Positions 24,470 through 34,218 of a stretch of DNA of 64,000 nt are shown piece by piece. Both the position numbers and the translations under genes were made by a program. Origin of the DNA: CAWBJO01 sp963789175 (lineage in GTDB: Bacteria; Pseudomonadota; Alphaproteobacteria; Rhizobiales; Aestuariivirgaceae). The notes beneath the pieces were generated by a model. The model did not search any database and was not told the origin of the DNA. It saw nothing but the letters and a program-made list of their open reading frames with translations. Location of the stretch: NCBI GenBank assembly GCA_963789175.1, contig CAWBJO010000005.1, positions 62,001 through 126,000 of the forward strand. The letters are read 5' to 3'. Every line of letters starts with the position of its first letter. Position 1 is the first letter of the stretch.

Positions 24470-25173
24470 TGAACCTTGAGCGTACCGGGGTTCGCTACGT
24501 GTTCGAGCCGGTTGCCGTTCCAGCCCTTCCCATACAGGGATCGCGCGAGATGTTTCCCGTGCACCGCGTCTATTGCGTTGGACGCAACTATGCCGCCCAT
24601 GCCGTCGAGATGGGACACGATCCGAACCGCGAACCGCCGTTCTTTTTCCAGAAGAATCCCGACAATCTCGAGCACGGCGGCGAATTCCCCTATCCGCCGG
24701 CGTCGAACGACGTTCACCACGAGATCGAGATGGTGGTGACGTTGAAGCAGGGCGGTCGCGATATCCCGCTCGCCAAGGCGCTCGACTGCGTTTTCGGCTA
24801 CGGTGTCGGTCTCGACATGACCCGCCGCGACCTCCAGAGCCAAGCGAAGGACATGGGAAGGCCGTGGGAGGTGGGCAAGGCTTTCGAATCCTCCGCGCCC
24901 TGTACGCCGCTCGTCCCCGCCGCAGCGATCGGCCATCCCGACGCGGGGGCGATCTGGCTCGACGTCAACGGCGCGCGCAAGCAGAGCGGCGACCTGAACC
25001 AGATGATCTGGAAGGTGCCGGAGATGATTTCCCACCTGTCGGGGCTGTTCACGCTGCGCCCCGGCGACGTGATCTTCTCGGGCACGCCGGCCGGGGTCGG
25101 ACCCGTCAAGCGCGGCGACGTTCTTCTCGGGCATGTCGACAAGATCGGCGATCTGAACGTTCGCGTCGTCTGA
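24466..25173 (+). CDS. Fumarylacetoacetate hydrolase family protein, fumarylpyruvate-hydrolase-like
   Basis: A 235-residue single-domain enzyme. VHRVYCVGRNYAAHAVEMG at about residues 30-48 and PPFFFQKNPDN follow the pattern of NagK-type fumarylpyruvate hydrolases of gentisate degradation. The metal-binding region is visible as HHEIEMV, with the second acid in GYGVGLDMTRRDLQ. GDVIFSGTPAGVGPV is the C-terminal loop. It likely cleaves a C-C bond in a beta-diketone-type acid, or acts as an acylpyruvase/oxaloacetate decarboxylase; those activities occur in the same fold and cannot be separated here. GGAGAGAG precedes ATG 24466. Confidence 0.87.
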   Translation: MMNLERTGVRYVFEPVAVPALPIQGSREMFPVHRVYCVGRNYAAHAVEMGHDPNREPPFFFQKNPDNLEHGGEFPYPPASNDVHHEIEMVVTLKQGGRDIPLAKALDCVFGYGVGLDMTRRDLQSQAKDMGRPWEVGKAFESSAPCTPLVPAAAIGHPDAGAIWLDVNGARKQSGDLNQMIWKVPEMISHLSGLFTLRPGDVIFSGTPAGVGPVKRGDVLLGHVDKIGDLNVRVV

Positions 25174-25251
25174 GCGGTGGCGCGATTCGCGCAACCGTGC
25201 GAATTCTTGCTATGATTTGCCCGTCGGACCGCAGGCCGGACTGGGACTCAC

Positions 25252-26526
25252 ATGCTGCTCGGAGTGATTGCCGACGATTTCACCGGCGCCAGCGATATTG
25301 CCAACGTTCTCGCCAACGGGCGCGACGGTCAGCCGAGCCTGCTGACGATGCAGTATTTCGGCATCCCGCACGAGCCCGCGACGGGCGACGGTGAGGCCGG
25401 CGTCGTCTCCCTGAAGACGCGGTCGGTCGCCGCTCAAGAGGCGGTCCGAACCTCGCTTGAGGCGTTGCAATGGCTGCTGGCGCAAGGGTGCGTCCAGATC
25501 GTGTTCAAATACTGCTCGACTTTCGATTCGACGCCCGAGGGCAACATCGGCCCGGTCGGCGAGGCTTTGTGCGATGCCCTCGGGACCGGCGGCGTCATCG
25601 CCTGTCCGGCATTTCCCGCGGCCGGTCGGACGGTCTATCAGGGACATCTGTTCGTCGGGGACAAGCCGTTGAACGAATCCGGCCTCGAGCGCCACCCGCT
25701 CAACCCCATGACCGACCCCGATATCAGGCGGTGGCTCCAGCACCAGTCGCGCTCGCCGGTCGGGCATGTGCCGTGGCCGGTCGTCAGGCAGGGCGCCGCG
25801 GCAATCCGCGCGGCACTCGAAAGAGCGGCACGGAGCGGAGCAAAGCTCGTCATCGTCGACGCATTGACGAACGACGACCTCATCGCCGCGGGCAAGGCGG
25901 CCGCCGACGCGCGCCTCGTGACCGGCGGGTCGGGAATCGCCATGGGGCTTGCGGCGAATTTCGCGGCGATGGGAAGGACGGGCCGTCGTCCGGAGATCCC
26001 TGCCGGTGTGCGCGGGCCCGAGGCGGTGCTGGCGGGAAGCTGTTCGGCGGCGACGCGGTCGCAGGTCACGCGCCACGCGGCCAGTCATCCGGTCCTGCCT
26101 ATCGACGCGGCGGCGGTCATCGAAGGCTGGATCGGTGCGGCCGACGCGGCGTCCTTCCTTGTCGCGAACCAGGGCAGGGGTCCGCTCGCCTATTCCTCGT
26201 CGTCTCCCGAGGACGTCGCCCTCATCCAGAAGCGTTATGGCCGCGAGCGGTCGTCCGCGGCGCTCGAGGATTTCTTCGCCGGCGTCGCCAGGCTACTGGT
26301 CGACGCCGGCGTGCGGCGCCTGGTGGTGGCCGGCGGCGAGACGTCGGGCGCTGTCGTGCGGTCGCTGCGCCTGAAGGCGGTCGGGATAGGCCGCGAGATC
26401 GACCCGGGCGTTCCGGTCCTCACGACGCGTGACGAGCCGCGGTTGGCGCTGGCGCTCAAGTCCGGAAATTTCGGCGGCGTTGATTTCTTCGAGAAGGCCC
26501 TGCGCATGCTCGAAGGTGAAGCATGA
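25252..26526 (+). CDS. otnK: Four-carbon acid sugar kinase family protein (3-oxo-tetronate kinase, OtnK-like)
   Basis: A 424-residue DUF1537 kinase. The N-terminal domain begins LLGVIADDFTGASDIANVLA, with the catalytic DDFTGA motif, and includes FKYCSTFDSTPEGNIGPV. The C-terminal nucleotide-binding domain shows VLAGSCSAATRSQV and VVAGGETSGAVVRSL. OtnK phosphorylates 3-oxo-tetronate, which OtnC then cleaves. No OtnC aldolase, OtnI isomerase or Ltn dehydrogenase gene follows here, so the pathway is incomplete in the window. The gene lies 78 bases after the FAA hydrolase, likely in the same operon, with a TATGAT-like element in the gap. Confidence 0.87.
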   Translation: MLLGVIADDFTGASDIANVLANGRDGQPSLLTMQYFGIPHEPATGDGEAGVVSLKTRSVAAQEAVRTSLEALQWLLAQGCVQIVFKYCSTFDSTPEGNIGPVGEALCDALGTGGVIACPAFPAAGRTVYQGHLFVGDKPLNESGLERHPLNPMTDPDIRRWLQHQSRSPVGHVPWPVVRQGAAAIRAALERAARSGAKLVIVDALTNDDLIAAGKAAADARLVTGGSGIAMGLAANFAAMGRTGRRPEIPAGVRGPEAVLAGSCSAATRSQVTRHAASHPVLPIDAAAVIEGWIGAADAASFLVANQGRGPLAYSSSSPEDVALIQKRYGRERSSAALEDFFAGVARLLVDAGVRRLVVAGGETSGAVVRSLRLKAVGIGREIDPGVPVLTTRDEPRLALALKSGNFGGVDFFEKALRMLEGEA

Positions 26527-26578
26527 ACGGACGGCACATGCGTTCGGTCGTCGACCGGCATGCCGCGTCGGACCGCCG

Positions 26579-27322
26579 ATGATGAGCGTCCCGCCTGCCG
26601 TCGAAATCGTCAACGCCGGCGGAGCTTCGTCCTTCGTCCTCTTGTGCGAACACGCCTCGAACCACATTCCCGACGAATATGACGGCCTCGGACTTGCCGG
26701 CGCGGACCGGACCCGTCACATCGCCTGGGACGTCGGCGCCGGCGACGTAGCCCGCCGCCTGTCGGCTCTCGTCGATGCGCCGCTCCTCATGGCGGGGTAT
26801 TCCCGACTGCTCATCGATTGCAACCGCCCGCTCCATGCGCCGTCCTCGATCCCCGAGATCAGCGAGACGACGACGATCCCGGGGAATGCCGCCCTGAGCG
26901 CCGCGGAGCGTGACCGGCGCGCCGAGCTTTATTTTCACCCTTTCCAGAATGCCGTCGACGGGCACCTCGACCACCGCCGGCGTCTCGGCCGCAAGACGGT
27001 CGTCATCGGCATCCACAGCTTCACGCCCGTGTTCAAGGGATTCCGGCGCCCGTGGCATGCCGGCATTCTCTTTCGCCATTCGGACGTGCTCGGCCGCGGC
27101 CTGGTCGACTCCGTGCGGCGCGGCATGGCGGAAGGCCATGTCGTCGAGGCGAACCAGCCCTACCAGATCGGCGACGAAACCGACTACACCGTGCCGGTCC
27201 ATGGCGAACGCCGCGGGCTCGACGCGGTGCTGATCGAGATCCGCCAGGACCTCATTGCCGAATCGCCCGGTGCCGAACGATGGGCGGGCATTCTCGCCGA
27301 TGCCCTCTCTGCGTGGCGCTGA
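26579..27322 (+). CDS. N-formylglutamate amidohydrolase family protein
   Basis: A 247-residue zinc hydrolase-like protein. Family motifs are VLLCEHASNHIP near the N-terminus, HIAWDVGAGDVARRL, a YSRLLIDCNRP segment, VVIGIHSFTPVFKGFRRPWHAG and the C-terminal LIEIRQDL. HutG-type enzymes cleave N-formylglutamate to formate and glutamate at the end of histidine degradation. The neighbours contain no hut genes, so another N-formyl or N-acyl substrate is possible. Two adjacent ATG codons (26579 and 26582) both fit. It is 52 bases downstream of otnK on the same strand. Confidence 0.86.
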   Translation: MMSVPPAVEIVNAGGASSFVLLCEHASNHIPDEYDGLGLAGADRTRHIAWDVGAGDVARRLSALVDAPLLMAGYSRLLIDCNRPLHAPSSIPEISETTTIPGNAALSAAERDRRAELYFHPFQNAVDGHLDHRRRLGRKTVVIGIHSFTPVFKGFRRPWHAGILFRHSDVLGRGLVDSVRRGMAEGHVVEANQPYQIGDETDYTVPVHGERRGLDAVLIEIRQDLIAESPGAERWAGILADALSAWR

Positions 27323-29238
27323 AGGCATGGGCTGACGTGGCGAAGGCAGGGACAGGCTGGCGAAGGCGGCGAAGGCGGACGAGGGCCGCCACGGCCGCGG
27401 GCGGCCTTTGCCTCGCGGCCGCTCTCCTGTTCGCCGCCCTGGATCCTTTTGGCGGCGTACACCGCCTGCGCGAAACCATGTTCGATGCGTTTCTCCTTCT
27501 GTCTCCCCGCCCCGCGCTGGAACGAACCGTCGTGGTCGTCGACATCGATCGCGATACCTTGACCGCGATCGGTGCTTGGCCATGGCCGCGCGACCGGCTC
27601 GCCGATCTCGTGCGCGCCGCGGCCCAGTCAGGGCCGCGCGCCATCGGCATCGACATGCTGCTTGCGTCCCGCGATCCTCCGGACGAGGGAGATCGCCGTC
27701 TGGCAGAGGCGATGGCGAAGGTCCCGACCGTCCTCGGCATCGTTCTCGATCCGCTCGCGGTCGAGCCCGTTCAGCCGCCCGCCACCATTGCCGTCTCCGG
27801 CGAGGTCAGGATTCCCGATCTACTCATGACCGACGGAGCCGCCTTGCCGGCTGAGGCACTGCACGACCAGGCCCGCGGCCTCGGTGTCATCTCGCTCCCG
27901 GCCGATGAGGGCCAGCCGATACGCTCGGTCGCCCTCCTCGCGGGCGGCGGAAGCTCGCTCCTGCCGGGATTCGCGGTGGAAACGCTTCGCGTCGCGGAGG
28001 GAGCGGAAACCTTGATCCTCTCCGCACCGCCCCAGACGCTGCGGCTAGGAACACACACCATCCCCTTGCCCGAGAACGGGCTCATGCGGCTCCACTTTTC
28101 CGATCGGCAGGCGCGCCGCGGGCGGACCGTGTCTGCGGCCCGCCTGATGACGAGTGGCGCAAAGGACGAGCTTTCGGGAAAGATCGTGCTGGTCGGGGCC
28201 AGCGCTCCGGAGGCAGGCGGCCTGCGATTGACGGCCGCCGACCCGTTCATGCCGTCCGTCGAGATCGAGGCGCAGGCGATCGAGCAGGTGCTCCAGGCGC
28301 ATTTCCCAGTGCGCGCGCCAGTCATGGCGTCCATCGAGATTTTCGTCGCGGCGATGCTGGGTTTGGGTGCCGTCGTCTCGCTTCTCCTCATGTCTCCTGG
28401 CCGCGCCGCCCTTCTGGTCATCGGCGTCTCGATCGCCTGGTGTGCCGCAGCCTTCGGGCTGACCACGATGGCGCTGTGGCTTACCGATCCGGCCATGCCC
28501 GTTGCGGTCGCGCTCTTTGCGTTTCAGGGTGCCGGCCTCGTCCAGTACGCCGCGACCTACCGGCAGCGCTTCGCCATCGAACGGCGCTTCGCGCTGCATC
28601 TCCCGGCCGAGGTGGTCGCCCGCATCGTCGACGATCCCGATACCATCCGCTTCGAAGGGGAATCGCGTATCGTAACCGCGCTGTTCACCGATATCGAAGG
28701 GTTCACGGCCTTGACCGAACGCGCCGGGCCCGAGGCTGTCATCGCCTTGCTCGACGGCTATGTCGACTTGGTCGCCGGCATCGTGATCGATCACGGCGGC
28801 ATGGTCGACAAGATCGTCGGAGATGCAGTGCACGCTTTCTTCAATGCGCCGCTCGACCTTGCCGATCATCCGGCCCGCGCCGTGGCGTGCGCCCGTGCCA
28901 TCCTTGCGGCTACCGAGACGCTGCGCAGCGAGCCTGCGTTCGCGGAGGCCGGGCTCGGCCGCACCCGCATCGGCATCGAAACCGGCCCCGCGATCCTGGG
29001 AGACGTCGGTCGCGGAGCGAAGCGCGACTACACGGCGTACGGCCGCGTCGTCAATCTCGCCTCGCGCCTGGAGCAGGCGAACAAGGACCTCGGCACTGCC
29101 ATCCTGCTTGGGCCCGGCGTGGCGGCAGCGCTCGACGGGAGCGTTGCGCTCGCAAGCCTGGGCAGGGTTTCCGTCAAGGGCATCGCCGACGATATCGAAG
29201 TGTGGACCGTCGTGGATGCGAGTTCAGCGCACCAGTGA
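27313..29238 (+). CDS. CHASE2-domain adenylate/guanylate cyclase
   Basis: A membrane-bound class III nucleotide cyclase of about 641 residues. An N-terminal basic stretch and hydrophobic helix lead to a periplasmic CHASE2 domain (FDAFLLLSPRP, VVVDIDRDTLTAIGAWPWPRD), then three helices around residues 337-415 and a C-terminal cyclase domain. There, D460 of LFTDIEGFT and D504 of VGDAVHAFF are the metal-binding Asp pair, and GRVVNLASRLE is the transition-state region. It senses an extracytoplasmic signal and makes cAMP or cGMP. The start is uncertain, probably GTG 27313, overlapping the preceding stop. It converges on, and overlaps by 15 bases, a FecR gene. Confidence 0.85.
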   Translation: MALKAWADVAKAGTGWRRRRRRTRAATAAGGLCLAAALLFAALDPFGGVHRLRETMFDAFLLLSPRPALERTVVVVDIDRDTLTAIGAWPWPRDRLADLVRAAAQSGPRAIGIDMLLASRDPPDEGDRRLAEAMAKVPTVLGIVLDPLAVEPVQPPATIAVSGEVRIPDLLMTDGAALPAEALHDQARGLGVISLPADEGQPIRSVALLAGGGSSLLPGFAVETLRVAEGAETLILSAPPQTLRLGTHTIPLPENGLMRLHFSDRQARRGRTVSAARLMTSGAKDELSGKIVLVGASAPEAGGLRLTAADPFMPSVEIEAQAIEQVLQAHFPVRAPVMASIEIFVAAMLGLGAVVSLLLMSPGRAALLVIGVSIAWCAAAFGLTTMALWLTDPAMPVAVALFAFQGAGLVQYAATYRQRFAIERRFALHLPAEVVARIVDDPDTIRFEGESRIVTALFTDIEGFTALTERAGPEAVIALLDGYVDLVAGIVIDHGGMVDKIVGDAVHAFFNAPLDLADHPARAVACARAILAATETLRSEPAFAEAGLGRTRIGIETGPAILGDVGRGAKRDYTAYGRVVNLASRLEQANKDLGTAILLGPGVAAALDGSVALASLGRVSVKGIADDIEVWTVVDASSAHQ

Positions 29239-29847
29239 CATCGCCTTGGCGATCTTCTCCGCGCCCCATCGCGTGCCCTCGCCTTTGAGCTTGCCGGGCC
29301 TCTCGATCTCGATGCCTTCGCCGGCCCGGAGCCTGATCGACTTTCGCCGTACGACGACGTCGACCACGCCGCGCGCCGCGAAGACCGAGAAGGTTCCCTC
29401 GATCGATCCGGCGAAGACGCGCGTTCCCCGCACCGCGATCAGCGCGAACGGGCTCTCGATGCGCAGGCCTTTCGGGAACTTGCCAAGCCGCGTGTCGAGC
29501 AGCAGGGCGCCGCTCTCGAGGACGAGTTCGCCGCCGGCGTTGACCAGATACTGGTCGATCCGCACCCGGCTCCTCGCGCCGAGCCTGAGGCTCGTCCGGG
29601 GTCCGAGCAGCGCATGCAGCCGGGCGTTCGGCCCGGTGCGCACCAAATCGCCGAGGAAGACGGCCGACCGCCTGTCGAGCCTGCGGCGGCGGGCATTGAG
29701 TTCCGCCATGACACTGCCCCGCGTCTCGGAAACGATGCCGACTTGAACGTCCGCGGCTTCAGCCGTGCCGAACAGCCCGGCTGCCGGTAGGCCGGCGAGC
29801 GCCTGGAGCACGAGGCGACGGCTGAGAATGAGGTTGCGACCGGTCAC
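29224..29847 (-). CDS. FecR-domain exported protein
   Basis: A 207-residue protein with a signal-like N-terminus (SRRLVLQALAGLPAAGLFG, perhaps Tat) and a FecR domain. QVGIVSETRGSVMAEL opens it, followed by VFLGDLVRTGPNARLHALLGPRTSLRLG and an IAVRGTRVFAGSIEG beta-rich core. FecR proteins normally bridge a surface signal to an anti-sigma factor, but in many Alphaproteobacteria a lone FecR protein is paired with a CHASE2 cyclase, as here. It uses GTG at 29847; an AAGG lies just upstream. It faces the cyclase gene with a 15-base overlap of coding ends. Confidence 0.82.
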   Translation of the reverse strand: MTGRNLILSRRLVLQALAGLPAAGLFGTAEAADVQVGIVSETRGSVMAELNARRRRLDRRSAVFLGDLVRTGPNARLHALLGPRTSLRLGARSRVRIDQYLVNAGGELVLESGALLLDTRLGKFPKGLRIESPFALIAVRGTRVFAGSIEGTFSVFAARGVVDVVVRRKSIRLRAGEGIEIERPGKLKGEGTRWGAEKIAKAMSLVR

Positions 29848-29930
29848 GGGGGCACCTTGCGATTGGACGACGAGGGTACGCGACGACGGCGGCGCTCGTC
29901 CAGACGCACCGTAACACGCCTGCGCGCGGG

Positions 29931-31258
<1,328 letters not shown>

Positions 31259-31262
<4 letters not shown>

Positions 31263-32182
31263 GGACGCTCTCCGATTTCGGGGCTCGGATTGCCGTGCTG
31301 CGCGACGAGGATCTTCTCGAGCTCCTCGACATCGTGCAGGCGCTGCGGCCACTCTCCCCGCCTCAGGCAGTAGATGCAGCGGATCACTTCGACGATGCCC
31401 TGCAGGAGGAGCAGGATGCCGGTGGCCGGAATGAGCGTCTTGTACTCGTAGACCGTCAGGCCGTCCGGGCTGTAGGCGGAGTGTTCCCGGGTCATCCACG
31501 ACTGTGCCGCGAAGCCGTATCCCGAATAGATGAAGGCGATGATGCCGGGGAAGAAGAACAGGAAGTAGAGAACCAGGTCCATCAGCGCCTGGCGACGCGG
31601 CGGCCACTGGCGATAGAGGAAGTCGCCGCGCACATGGGCGTTGCGCGACAGCGCATAGGCGCCCGCCATGATGAACAGCGCCCCGTACAGGATATAGCTC
31701 GCATCGTAGACCCACGTCGTCGGCGCCCGGAACACCTTGCGCACGAAGACTTCGTAGCTCACCGCCAAGGTCAGGATGACGATCGTCCACGCGAACAGCT
31801 GGCCGACGAACGTCGAGACTTGGTCGACGGGAATTAGCACGCGTTGCAGGCGCGGGCCCCAGCCTTCGTCCAGCGTCCGCTTTTTGAGATTGAGGACGAA
31901 GCTCGCCACGATGGCGGCGACGCCGAGCCAGAACAGGAACGGCGAGTAGGCGAGCGTCTGGCGCTCGGCGTGCGCCGTCGCCAGCGGCGCGCAGCGTTCG
32001 AAGTTCCAGAACAGGCAGGGAAAGGCGGTGTTGGGCCTTAGGCCCTTGGATGCGACGAGGCTGCCGACCTGCCCGTAGGCGTAGAGCGACCAGAAGAGCG
32101 CCAGAAGGAGGAGTGCGACACCGGCGCCGAAAAGGACGGCACTGAGCCGCCTATCCGTCACGCCCGTATCTCGCACCGCCAT
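31259..32182 (-). CDS. dctQ: TRAP transporter small permease (DctQ), extended form
   Basis: A 307-residue protein, much longer than the usual 160-190 residues. The C-terminal portion from about residue 120 holds the classical four-helix DctQ domain (YEVFVRKVFRAPTTWVYDASYILYGA, AYALSRNAHVRGDFLY). The N-terminal 110 residues add two further helices with a Cys-containing loop between them (PCLFWNFERCAP). Such extended small permeases occur in the mannitol/chloroaromatic branch of TRAP systems. A GC-rich hairpin separates this gene from the binding protein gene upstream. Confidence 0.88.
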
Positions 32183-32209
32183 GGATGCACCCCGAAGCCC
32201 CCGGCAAAT

Positions 32210-32234
32210 CCCCGCCGCGGCGTGCGCGGCGGGG
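32210..32234 (-). other. Intercistronic hairpin in the TRAP operon
   Basis: CCCCGCCGCG and CGCGGCGGGG form a perfect 10-bp stem with a 5-base loop in the 68-base gap between the dctP stop and the dctQ start. No T-run follows, so it is more likely a partial attenuator or 3' stabiliser that gives more binding protein than permease. Confidence 0.55.
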
Positions 32235-32250
32235 CTTGAAACGGCGGCCG

Positions 32251-33387
32251 CTACGCCGGGAAGAAGTGATTGAACGCCATCTTCTGGTCGACTTCAACCG
32301 CGAAGTCGTAGTTGAGCACGCGCTTTGCCCAGGCTTTTTGCGACTCTATGACCTTGGCGAAGAACGGTTCCTGCGACTGGTTGGCGAGCACCTTGTCCCA
32401 TGCGGCGAGCTGCGCCTGGAGCACGCTGTCCGGCGTCTTGTGCGTCTTCACGCCTTGCTCGGCCTTCATCGCCTCGAGGTCCTTCGAATAGCGGTCCATG
32501 GCCTTCCACGACATGTCCGCCGATGCCGCCTCGGCGCCGTGTTTCAGGACACCTTGCAGCTCCTCCGGCAACGAATCGTATTTCGCCTTGTTGAAGACGA
32601 TCTCGAAACACTCCGCCGACTGGTGGTAGCTCTGCAGCATGTAGTCTTTGGAGACGTCCGGGAAGCCGAGGACCCGGTCGGAGGACGCGTTGTTGAATTC
32701 GGCCGCTTCGAGAAGGCCGCGGTCCATGGCAGGAACGATTTCGCCGCCGCCGAGGATGGTGACGGCCGCGCCCATCTCCTTGAAAACGTCCGCCGACAGG
32801 CCGACCGTCCGGTACTTCAGCCCGGAGAAGGACTCCGGCCCCGTGACCTCCTGCTTGAACCAGCCGAGCGGCTGCGTGGGCATCGGCCCCGTCAGGAATC
32901 CGACGAGCGGCAGCCCGAGGATCTGCTGGACGAGCTCGTCGTAGAGGGCCTGGCCGCCGCCGTACTTGATCCACCCGAGCATGTGGTTGGCCCGCCAGCC
33001 CCAGGCCGGCGGCGTGCCGAAGAGTGAGAAGGCCTTGTGCTTGCCGTACCAATACGCGCACACGCCGTGCCCGCCGTCGAGGGTGCCAGCCAGGACGGCG
33101 TCCTGCACTTCGAAGGCCTTGGCGACTGCGCCGGCCGCCAGAAGCTCGAGCCGGAGACGCGGTCCCGACATCTTGTTGACGATGTTGACATAGTCCTGGG
33201 CGAATTCGTGGAAGATGTCCTTCTGCGGCCAGGTGCTCTGGAATTTCATCACGACCGTTTCCTGGGCCCGCACGATCTGCGGCATGGCGAGGGTTGCCGC
33301 GCCGGCCACCGAGGCGGCTCCCGCTTTGAGGAAGCGGCGGCGGGACTCCATCGCCTTGACCGGATTGGTTTTCCTGGTTTTGGACAT
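32251..33387 (-). CDS. dctP: TRAP transporter periplasmic substrate-binding protein (DctP), second system
   Basis: A 378-residue protein with a Tat signal (SRRRFLKAGAASVAGAA, cleavage near PQIVRAQ). The mature part starts ETVVMKFQSTWPQKDIFHEFAQDY and has the COG4663-type GGHGVCAYWYGKHKAF, LKYRTVGLSADVFKEMGA (holding the conserved carboxylate-binding Arg) and EFNNASSDRVLGFPDVSKDYML. These relate it to TakP-like receptors for 2-oxo acids and other organic acids rather than to the ectoine receptor UehA. AGGAGA precedes ATG 33387. It is the first transporter gene after the GntR regulator on this strand. Confidence 0.9.
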   Translation of the reverse strand: MSKTRKTNPVKAMESRRRFLKAGAASVAGAATLAMPQIVRAQETVVMKFQSTWPQKDIFHEFAQDYVNIVNKMSGPRLRLELLAAGAVAKAFEVQDAVLAGTLDGGHGVCAYWYGKHKAFSLFGTPPAWGWRANHMLGWIKYGGGQALYDELVQQILGLPLVGFLTGPMPTQPLGWFKQEVTGPESFSGLKYRTVGLSADVFKEMGAAVTILGGGEIVPAMDRGLLEAAEFNNASSDRVLGFPDVSKDYMLQSYHQSAECFEIVFNKAKYDSLPEELQGVLKHGAEAASADMSWKAMDRYSKDLEAMKAEQGVKTHKTPDSVLQAQLAAWDKVLANQSQEPFFAKVIESQKAWAKRVLNYDFAVEVDQKMAFNHFFPA

Positions 33388-33494
33388 GGTAACTACTTCT
33401 CCTGACAAAGGTTTTCACTGTTTGATGGCTTGATAGTGCCGCAATTGGTCAAGAGAGGCAACGCTTCCCGAAAGGCCTTGCCGTTATGCGGAAA

Positions 33495-34151
33495 TCACCC
33501 CAGGGACGGGCGCCGTAGGAGGGCCTTCCTGACGTTGGCATGCGACCGGCGGGCGTGGTCGCGGGCCGCGGTTATGGCGTCGCGACGCTTGCCGGCGATC
33601 ATGGCGTCGAGCAGGCGCCGGTGTTCCGCCCGGGTCAGCTTCGCCTCGTCCTCGTAGAGGGCGTCGATCCACACGAACAACTGCAGGCGGTCGTAGAGTC
33701 GCAGCAGGGTCTCGAGAAGGAACGCGTCGCGGGCACTGCGGGCAATGAGTTCGTGGACACCCTGGCTCTCCGAGAGCTCGCGTTCCGACTGCTCGGCGTC
33801 TCCATCGTACTTGCGGAGCGATTGGCGCAGTGCCCGGAGCTGCTTGCGGTCGCCCGCCTCCATGCGGCTCAGGGCGAGCGTGATGGCATGGGCTTCGAGG
33901 GTTTCGCGCAGGCTGTAGAGATCATCGACCGTCTTCAGATCGTAGGTCCGGACGTAGTGACCGCTTTGCGGCCGGCTCTGGACGAGTCCCTCCCGAGCCA
34001 GCTGCTTCAGCGCCTCGCGCAACGGCGTGCGGCTGACCCTGAGCCTGCCCGTGAGGTCGCGTTCGCTGACCCGCTCGCCGCCCCTGAGCTCGCCGGCGAG
34101 GATCATGCGCTTGATCTCGTCATAGGCCTGTGCGGCCAGGGTTGCATCCAT
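33495..34151 (-). CDS. GntR-family regulator (FCD subfamily)
   Basis: A 218-residue regulator. The winged helix-turn-helix reads RVSERDLTGRLRVSRTPLREALKQLAREGLVQSRPQSGHYVRT at about residues 24-68; the FCD domain follows (LYSLRETLEAHAITLALSR, HELIARSARDAFLLETLLRLYDRL, RAEHRRLLDAMIAGKRRDA). It lies between the TRAP genes (same strand, 107 bases downstream) and the divergent five-gene catabolic operon. The palindrome TGGTATACCA lies in the divergent gap. It probably represses both operons until the pathway substrate or an intermediate binds. ATG 34151 fits the domain; the frame extends further upstream without family similarity. Confidence 0.87.
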   Translation of the reverse strand: MDATLAAQAYDEIKRMILAGELRGGERVSERDLTGRLRVSRTPLREALKQLAREGLVQSRPQSGHYVRTYDLKTVDDLYSLRETLEAHAITLALSRMEAGDRKQLRALRQSLRKYDGDAEQSERELSESQGVHELIARSARDAFLLETLLRLYDRLQLFVWIDALYEDEAKLTRAEHRRLLDAMIAGKRRDAITAARDHARRSHANVRKALLRRPSLG

Positions 34152-34189
34152 GCGGGGTGTTGCCGCGTCGTTGCTGCTGGTGTACAAAC

Positions 34190-34199
34190 TGGTATACCA
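34190..34199. promoter_or_regulatory. Candidate GntR operator in the divergent region
   Basis: TGGTATACCA is a perfect palindrome of the GntR TGGT-N2-ACCA class, 38 bases from the regulator's ATG and 19 bases from the ATG at 34219. A related half-site, TGGTGTACAA, lies directly upstream (34179-34188). Confidence 0.62.
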
Positions 34200-34218
34200 A
34201 TTTTCGGATCGGTTGCCA

